Below, in pieces: positions 59,101-64,000 of a DNA stretch of 64,000 nt. Position numbers and translations under genes: made by a program. The stretch is taken from positions 1,612,001-1,676,000 of the forward strand of contig NZ_SDWT01000001.1 in assembly GCF_004137255.1 (NCBI RefSeq). The letters run 5' to 3'. The DNA comes from Nocardioides oleivorans (lineage in GTDB: Bacteria; Actinomycetota; Actinomycetes; Propionibacteriales; Nocardioidaceae). The notes under the pieces were generated by a model. That model saw only the letters and a list, made by a program, of their open reading frames with translations, did not search any database and was not told where the DNA came from. The first letter of the stretch is position 1. Every line of letters begins with the position of its first letter.

Positions 59101-59787
59101 ATGGCCGGTCGTGAGCTGGAGGGCGCGCGGGTGGCCGTCGTCGGCGCCTCGGGCGTGCTGGGGTCGCTGCTCGCGCGCGAGCTGGCGGGTCGTGGCGCCC
59201 GGCTGCTGCTCGTGGGTCGCGACCGCGAACGCCTCGAGGGCCTCGGGCTGGACGCGCCCGTCGTCGTCGGCGACCTCGGCGACGCGAGCCTCGGCGACGC
59301 GGTGGTCGAGGGCGCACGGGAGGGTCTCGGTGGGCTGGACGGGCTGGTGAACGCCGCGGGCATCGTCGCCTTCGGCCCGCTCGCGGACACCCCGGACGAG
59401 GTCGTGGAGGAGCTCTTCCTGACCAACGTCGTGGGCCCGGTCTTCCTGCTGCGCCGGGTGCTCCCGCTGCTCACGGAGTCGCGCGGTTTCGTGCTGCAGG
59501 TGAGCGCCGTCGTGGCCGAGCGGGCGCTGCCCGGCATGGCGGCGTACTCGGCGAGCAAGGCCGCGCTGAGCGCCGTCGGCACCGCCCTCCGCACGGAGCT
59601 GCGCCGCGCGGGCGTGGAGGTCTACGACGTCCGGCCGCCGCACACCGAGACGGGGCTCGCGACGCGTCCGCTGGCCGGGAGCGCGCCCGACCTGCCGGTG
59701 GGCAAGGACCCGGCCGAGGTGGCCCGCCGCGTGGTGGACGCGCTGGTCGCGGGCGAGACGGACCTCGCCGCGAGCGCCTTCGGGTGA
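59101..59787 (+). CDS. Short-chain dehydrogenase/reductase
   Basis: This is a 228-residue classical SDR with cofactor loop GASGVLG (15-21), GDLGD (57-61), the NAAG motif (84-87) and catalytic Ser135, Tyr149 and Lys153 (AYSASKAA). Arg40 after the second strand suggests NADP(H). The substrate is unknown. The 3' end overlaps the membrane protein gene by four bases. Confidence 0.92.
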   Translation: MAGRELEGARVAVVGASGVLGSLLARELAGRGARLLLVGRDRERLEGLGLDAPVVVGDLGDASLGDAVVEGAREGLGGLDGLVNAAGIVAFGPLADTPDEVVEELFLTNVVGPVFLLRRVLPLLTESRGFVLQVSAVVAERALPGMAAYSASKAALSAVGTALRTELRRAGVEVYDVRPPHTETGLATRPLAGSAPDLPVGKDPAEVARRVVDALVAGETDLAASAFG

Positions 59788-60218
59788 GCCCGGCCGACCC
59801 GGCCCCCTGGCTGCTGCTGGCCGCGTCGCTGCACCTGGGGTTCCAGCTGACGATCTCGGTGCTGGTCTACCCGGCGCTGGCGGAGGTCCCGCCCGAGGGG
59901 TGGGAGCACGCCCACGACCGGCACTCACGGCGGGTCCTACCGCTGGCCGTGGGGATCTACGCCGGCCTCGTCCTGCTGCTCGCCTGGACGCTCCTCGCCG
60001 AGCCACGGTCGCCCGGCACGTGGGTCGCTCTGGCAGGCGGGGTGGTGTCGGTCCTGGCGACGGCACTCGTGGCGGCCCCGTTGCACGGCCGACTGTCGCG
60101 GGTGTCGCCCGCCGCCCGGAAACCGCTGCTGCAACGCCTGGTCCGCGCGGACCGGGCACGGACGGCCGGGGCGCTGGTCTGCCTCGTGGGGGCGGCCTGG
60201 CTCTCCTGGTCGGGCTGA
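59784..60218 (+). CDS. Hypothetical membrane protein
   Basis: This is a 144-residue protein with about four membrane segments (LLLAASLHLGFQLTISVLVY, GIYAGLVLLLAWTLLA, VALAGGVVSVLATALVAAPL, and a C-terminal helix). The GTG start overlaps the SDR stop (GTGA), so it is cotranslated. No family is recognised with confidence; it may belong to an uncharacterised DUF of four-helix proteins. It converges on gnd with a nine-base gap. Confidence 0.7.
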   Translation: MSPADPAPWLLLAASLHLGFQLTISVLVYPALAEVPPEGWEHAHDRHSRRVLPLAVGIYAGLVLLLAWTLLAEPRSPGTWVALAGGVVSVLATALVAAPLHGRLSRVSPAARKPLLQRLVRADRARTAGALVCLVGAAWLSWSG

Positions 60219-60227
60219 GCCGGTCGA

Positions 60228-61676
60228 CTACGCGTCGAGCTGCTCCTCCGGCCGGCCGTCCTCGGCCCAGCGGGTGTGGAAGGTGCCCTCGCGGTCGACG
60301 CGCTCGTAGGAGTGCGCGCCGAAGTCGTCGCGCAGCGCCTGGATGAGGGCGGCGGGCAGCCGCTCGCGGCGCAGGCCGTCGAAGTAGGCCAGCGACGACG
60401 AGAACGCCGGAGTCGGTACGCCGCCGCGCACTGCCGCGACGACGACCTCCCGCCAGGAGTCCACGCCGTCCTTCACCGCGTCGGCGAAGTAGGGGGTGGT
60501 CAGCAGGGTCGTGAGGTCGGGCTCGTCGGAGTAGGCCTCACGGATCCGGTCGAGGAACTGGGCGCGGATGATGCAGCCGCCGCGCCAGATGGTCGCGACC
60601 TCGCCGAGGTCGATGTCCCAGCCGTGCTCCTCGGCGCCGGCGGCGATCTGGTCGAAGCCCTGGGCGTAGGCGACGACCTTGGAGGCGTAGAGCGCGGCGC
60701 GCACCTGGTCGACGAACGTGTCGCGGTCGACGTCGGTGCCCTCGGGCGTGGTCGAGAAGACCTCGCGGGCAGCGGCGCGCTGCTCGGTGTGGCCGGAGAG
60801 CGAGCGGGCGAAGGTGGCCTCGGCGATCCCGGTGATCGGCACGCCGAGGTCGAGGGCGTCCTGGACGGTCCAGCGTCCGGTGCCCTTCTGCTCGGCCGCG
60901 TCGCGCACGACGTCGACGAAGGGCTTGCCGGTCTCGGCGTCGGTGTGGCGCAGGACGACGGCCGTCATCTCGATGAGGAACGACTCGAGGTCACCCCCGT
61001 TCCACTCCTCGAAGACGTCCGCCACCTCGGTCGGCTCGAGGTCGAGGACCGAGCGCAGCAGGTCGTAGGACTCCGCGATCAGCTGCATGTCGGCGTACTC
61101 GATGCCGTTGTGCACCATCTTCACGAAGTGGCCGGCGCCGTCGGGGCCGATGTGCGCGCAGCACGGCGTGCCGTCGACGACCGCGGCGATCGACTCGACC
61201 ACCGGCTTCAGCACCTCGTAGGCGTGGTCGGACCCGCCGACCATGATCGAGGGGCCGTTGAGCGCTCCCTCCTCGCCACCGGAGACGCCCATGCCGACGA
61301 AGTGCAGGTCGTGCTCCTTCAACGCCTCCTGCCGCCGCAGGGTGTCGCGGTAGTGCGCGTTGCCGGCGTCGACGACGATGTCGCCCTCGTCGAGCAGCGG
61401 GACCAGCTCGTCGATCACGGCGTCGGTGGCCTCGCCGGCCTTGACCATCACGACGACCGCCCGGGGCCGCTCGATGGCGGCGACCAGGTCCTCCAGCGAC
61501 TCGCACCCGACGAAGTCGCCCTCGTCGCCGAACTCGTCGACCAGCGCGGTCATCTTCGCCGTGGTCCGGTTGTGCACCGCGATCGTGTGCCCGTTGCGGG
61601 CGATGTTGCGTGCGAGGTTGCGGCCCATGGTCGCCAGGCCGGTGAGTCCGATCGTGGCGCGTGCGTCGTTGCTCAT
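60228..61676 (-). CDS. gnd: 6-phosphogluconate dehydrogenase (decarboxylating)
   Basis: This is a 482-residue enzyme of the oxidative pentose phosphate pathway that forms ribulose-5-phosphate, CO2 and NADPH. The Rossmann motif GLTGLATMGRNLARNIA (about 10-26) is followed by HNRTTAK (35-41), whose Asn-Arg-Thr fits NADP. Catalytic Lys186 and the substrate residues lie in HFVKMVHNGIEYADMQLI. The length matches the long dimeric form. The ATG is seven bases after TAGGTT (61684-61689), giving a leaderless start. Confidence 0.96.
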   Translation of the reverse strand: MSNDARATIGLTGLATMGRNLARNIARNGHTIAVHNRTTAKMTALVDEFGDEGDFVGCESLEDLVAAIERPRAVVVMVKAGEATDAVIDELVPLLDEGDIVVDAGNAHYRDTLRRQEALKEHDLHFVGMGVSGGEEGALNGPSIMVGGSDHAYEVLKPVVESIAAVVDGTPCCAHIGPDGAGHFVKMVHNGIEYADMQLIAESYDLLRSVLDLEPTEVADVFEEWNGGDLESFLIEMTAVVLRHTDAETGKPFVDVVRDAAEQKGTGRWTVQDALDLGVPITGIAEATFARSLSGHTEQRAAAREVFSTTPEGTDVDRDTFVDQVRAALYASKVVAYAQGFDQIAAGAEEHGWDIDLGEVATIWRGGCIIRAQFLDRIREAYSDEPDLTTLLTTPYFADAVKDGVDSWREVVVAAVRGGVPTPAFSSSLAYFDGLRRERLPAALIQALRDDFGAHSYERVDREGTFHTRWAEDGRPEEQLDA

Positions 61677-61683
61677 GCGTCCG

Positions 61684-61689
61684 AACCTA
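61684..61689 (-). promoter_or_regulatory. -10 element for gnd
   Basis: TAGGTT on the minus strand lies seven bases before the gnd ATG. Confidence 0.5.
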
Positions 61690-61704
61690 CGACGGCCGTC
61701 CCAC

Positions 61705-62709
61705 TCAGGTGCGGCTCGACGCCACGCTGTCGATCAGCGCCTGGGCGGCGAGCCCGAGCCAGGTGTCGGTGGCCGGCGTGCCGATCGCGGCGTCGAGGGC
61801 GCCGCACTCCCGGCCGTCGATGGTGAGGGTGCGGGCGGTGCCGGTGGCGTCGGTGAGCACGACGACGTACGACGGTCGCGGCCGGTCCACGTCGCAGTCG
61901 GCCATCGCGCCGCGCCAGTGCGCGACGGTGGCGGTCGAGCGGATCTGCTCGGCTTGGGCGGACCCGCCCTGCCACTGCTCGACGAGCCGCAGCCCGCGCC
62001 CGCGGCCGGCGTAGGCACACACGTCGACGGCGACCGCGGGCATCGCCAGGATCGGGGTGGTGGAGAGCCAGGGCTGGTCGACGGTCCCGGGGTCGGTCTC
62101 GACGAGCTGGTCGGCCGAGGCGCCGTCGCGGTTGGTCTCCTCGGTGGTCAGCCGCTCGGGGCAGGTCACCGGGTCGGGCACCGGCGCACCGGTGCTGCCG
62201 CTGCGCGACGCGGCGTCCATGAGCAGGGTCGTCTCGAGCTGGCTGAAGAGCAGCGCGTCGCGGGTGCTGCAGCCGACGTCACCGGCCAGCTCGGCGACAC
62301 GACCGTCGGCGAGCCCGACCTCGATCCGGAAGTGGCCGGGAGGTCCGGCCGGGCCCGCTGCCGCCTCGCCCGCGTCGCACACCGGGCGGTCGGCCTGGGT
62401 CTCCCACAGCGTGCCGGCGATGGAGGCGGCGAGGTCGCCGGTCACCACGCCCTGCGGGTGACGCAGGAGCTGCGCGGTGCCTGGCCCCGCGGGCGGGCAG
62501 AAGCGCACCCAGCTCACCTGTCCGTTGCCGATGTCGGTGGGGCGCGCGTCGGTCGTCGCCACGCAGTCCGTCGTCGGTGCGGCCGCGGGTCCGGACCCGC
62601 GGTCGACCAGGCGGGGGAGCGCGAACGCCCCGGTCACCACGAGCGCGACCGCCGCGACAGCGACGGGCACGACCCACCGCGCCCGGCGTGCCGGCTGCTC
62701 GTCCTCCAT
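61705..62709 (-). CDS. Hypothetical membrane-anchored protein
   Basis: This is a 334-residue protein with a short cytoplasmic head (MEDEQPARRARW), one membrane helix (VVPVAVAAVALVVTGAFALP, about 13-32) and a large extracellular domain with about seven cysteines that could form disulfides. Two similar halves can be seen (WVRFCPPAG with GDLAASIAG, and DVCAYAGRGR with DTWLGLAAQ), hinting at internal duplication. No family is recognised. The start has a GGAGGAGG ribosome-binding site. Confidence 0.65.
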   Translation of the reverse strand: MEDEQPARRARWVVPVAVAAVALVVTGAFALPRLVDRGSGPAAAPTTDCVATTDARPTDIGNGQVSWVRFCPPAGPGTAQLLRHPQGVVTGDLAASIAGTLWETQADRPVCDAGEAAAGPAGPPGHFRIEVGLADGRVAELAGDVGCSTRDALLFSQLETTLLMDAASRSGSTGAPVPDPVTCPERLTTEETNRDGASADQLVETDPGTVDQPWLSTTPILAMPAVAVDVCAYAGRGRGLRLVEQWQGGSAQAEQIRSTATVAHWRGAMADCDVDRPRPSYVVVLTDATGTARTLTIDGRECGALDAAIGTPATDTWLGLAAQALIDSVASSRT

Positions 62710-62833
62710 CGCCCCTCCTCCGGCCCATCCAACCGGATGGCTCCGACCGGTGCCCCGGTGACAGGAGGACGACGAGCGTGTGACGGCGGTTCCACGGATT
62801 CGCGGTAAGTCGGCGGTCGGGGGACCTCGCCGG

Positions 62834-62867
62834 TACTCTTGACGGTCTGCCCGCTGGGTACGGGCAG
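62834..62867 (+). promoter_or_regulatory. Promoter -10 and 5'-leader hairpin before the HelD-family gene
   Basis: TACTCT (62834-62839) is a -10-like element. The hairpin CTGCCCG-ctgggta-CGGGCAG (62847-62867) would form the very 5' end of the transcript, ahead of the GAGGAGC ribosome-binding site and GTG 62894. It may stabilise or regulate the mRNA. Confidence 0.5.
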
Positions 62868-62893
62868 TCGGTTTCGGGGGATGAGGAGCTGGA

Positions 62894-64000
62894 GTGAGCG
62901 AGGAGCTCGAGGCGCGCGAGATCGCGGCGGAGCAGCACTACGTCGACGAGGTCTACGTGCAGCTGGAGGCGTCCACGCGGAGCGCCAGGGCGCTCGCCGC
63001 GGAGGGCCACCAGCGCGGCAAGCTGGAGCACGAGGGCGGGCTCGTCGAGCGCGACGCGATGGTCTTCCAGGCCGCCAAGCGCATCGCCCAGCTCGACGCC
63101 GCGCACGAGGGGCTGGTCTTCGGCCGCCTCGACCTCGACCCCGCGATCGACGCGCTGCCGCGCTACATCGGCCGCATCGGCGTACGCAACGCGGACCGTG
63201 ACGTCCTGCTGATCGACTGGCGCGCCCCCGCCGCCGGCGTGTTCTACCAGGCCACCGCCGCCACCCCGTCCGGGGTCGTGCGCCGTCGCGTCCTCCGCTC
63301 GCAGCACCGCACCGTGATCGGCGTCGAGGACGAGCTCCTCGACCAGGAGATCGGGACCGACCTGCCGATCGTCGGCGAGGGCGCCCTGATGGCGCAGCTC
63401 TCCCGGGCCCGCGACCGGTCGATGCACTCGATCGTCGCCACCATCCAGGCCGAGCAGGACAAGGCGATCCGCGCGCCCGGCAAGGGCGTCGTGTCGATCT
63501 CCGGCGGACCCGGCACCGGCAAGACCGTCGTCGCGCTGCACCGCGCCGCCTTCCTCCTCTACTCCGACCGTCGCCGCTACGAGGGTGGCGGCGTGCTCGT
63601 CGTCGGACCGAGCGGCGTCTTCATGCGCTACATCGAGCGCGTCCTTCCCAGCCTCGGCGAGACCGCCGTCGCGCTGCGCTCCCTCGGCGAGGTCGTCGGT
63701 GGGCTCCGCGCGACCCGGCACGACGAGCCCGCCGTCGCCGACGTCAAGGGCGCCACGAAGATGGCCGAGCTGCTCCGCCGCACCGCGCGCCAGCACGCGC
63801 CGGGAGCCCCGACGAGCTTCCGCATCTACTGGCGCGACGAGACGATCGTGCTCGACCCGGGCGTGCTCGGCCGGCTGCGCCGCCAGCTCATGTCGCAGGG
63901 CCGCCGCAACCGCCAGCTGCCGCGGGTCGCGAAGACGCTGCTCGACGCGATGTGGCGCCAGGTCACCGGCGAGCGTGGTCGCGAGCGCGGCCGCGAGGCC
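62894..64000 (+). CDS. HelD-family RNA polymerase-associated ATPase (5' part)
   Basis: The visible 369 residues begin with a long helical arm (residues 1-70), typical of HelD, which inserts into the RNA polymerase secondary channel. A UvrD-like Q motif (IQAEQDKAIRAP, about 184-195) and Walker A GGPGTGKT (204-211) follow. HelD proteins release stalled or rifamycin-bound RNA polymerase (HelR in actinobacteria). No rifamycin-associated palindrome is seen upstream, so housekeeping recycling seems more likely than antibiotic induction. The gene continues beyond the right edge. Confidence 0.9.
   Translation, partial: MSEELEAREIAAEQHYVDEVYVQLEASTRSARALAAEGHQRGKLEHEGGLVERDAMVFQAAKRIAQLDAAHEGLVFGRLDLDPAIDALPRYIGRIGVRNADRDVLLIDWRAPAAGVFYQATAATPSGVVRRRVLRSQHRTVIGVEDELLDQEIGTDLPIVGEGALMAQLSRARDRSMHSIVATIQAEQDKAIRAPGKGVVSISGGPGTGKTVVALHRAAFLLYSDRRRYEGGGVLVVGPSGVFMRYIERVLPSLGETAVALRSLGEVVGGLRATRHDEPAVADVKGATKMAELLRRTARQHAPGAPTSFRIYWRDETIVLDPGVLGRLRRQLMSQGRRNRQLPRVAKTLLDAMWRQVTGERGRERGREA

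Noticed and set aside
62710..62893. Rifamycin-associated palindrome before the HelD-family gene
   Set aside because: The known GGGGCTTGC...GCAAGCCCC-type element is not present; only a short CTGCCCG hairpin is seen.

Overview
The window is very GC-rich, with C/G-ending codons throughout, GTG starts and dense 4-base stop/start overlaps. Gene content (RskA-type anti-sigma factor, F420/PPOX-type oxidoreductase, HelD-like RNA polymerase ATPase, many apparent leaderless starts) points to a motile actinobacterium, most likely Nocardioides or a close relative. The exact species cannot be read from the sequence.

Positions 1-18181 hold a flagellar biosynthesis cluster on the + strand: fliF(partial)-fliG-fliH-fliI-fliJ, a peptidoglycan hydrolase, fliK-flgD-flgE; then flbD-motA-motB-fliL; then fliM-fliN-fliO-fliP-fliQ-fliR-flhB; then flhA. 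It covers the MS ring, switch, export ATPase complex, export gate, hook assembly and stator. Three breaks in it each carry the same sigma-28-like promoter, CTCAGG-N13-GCCGAT, before flbD, fliM and flhA. A small membrane ORF and a convergent GAF-domain histidine kinase follow.

Positions 20067-29384 hold palindromic repeats, an ACT-domain protein and a recC-recB-recD operon (minus strand). Positions 29461-46900 form a mosaic of small units: permease plus Asp-box lipoprotein; CsbD; MerR regulator; SRPBCC; TetR plus drug-efflux MFS with a tandem-palindrome operator; an OhrR-like MarR regulator divergent from an alpha/beta hydrolase; a PPOX-fold oxidoreductase; a dialkylglycine decarboxylase; VanZ; HxlR divergent from DoxX; an agmatinase-like ureohydrolase; a RibD-like reductase; an LLM monooxygenase/FAD oxidase fusion divergent from a second HxlR; YjbR; and an AraC-VOC-cupin operon.

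Positions 46940-56218 (minus strand) are the most coherent accessory system. A fasciclin lipoprotein is followed by an ECF sigma factor (SigK-like) and its RskA-like anti-sigma factor. These lead into an FAD-oxidase/DUF1365 fusion, two CFA-type lipid methyltransferases and a DUF1295 membrane protein. A membrane-bound sulfite-oxidase-fold protein lies just upstream. Two matching promoters, CCATCC-N15-(C/A)CGAAC, precede the fasciclin gene and the oxidase gene. They resemble the mycobacterial SigK promoter and suggest one regulon for envelope or lipid modification.

Positions 56246-64000 hold a GT4-like glycosyltransferase, an enoyl-CoA hydratase-family protein, an SDR, two membrane proteins, 6-phosphogluconate dehydrogenase and the 5' part of a HelD-family gene. 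No tRNA, rRNA, CRISPR array, transposase or prophage gene was seen, and no gene-free stretch exceeds 300 bases.
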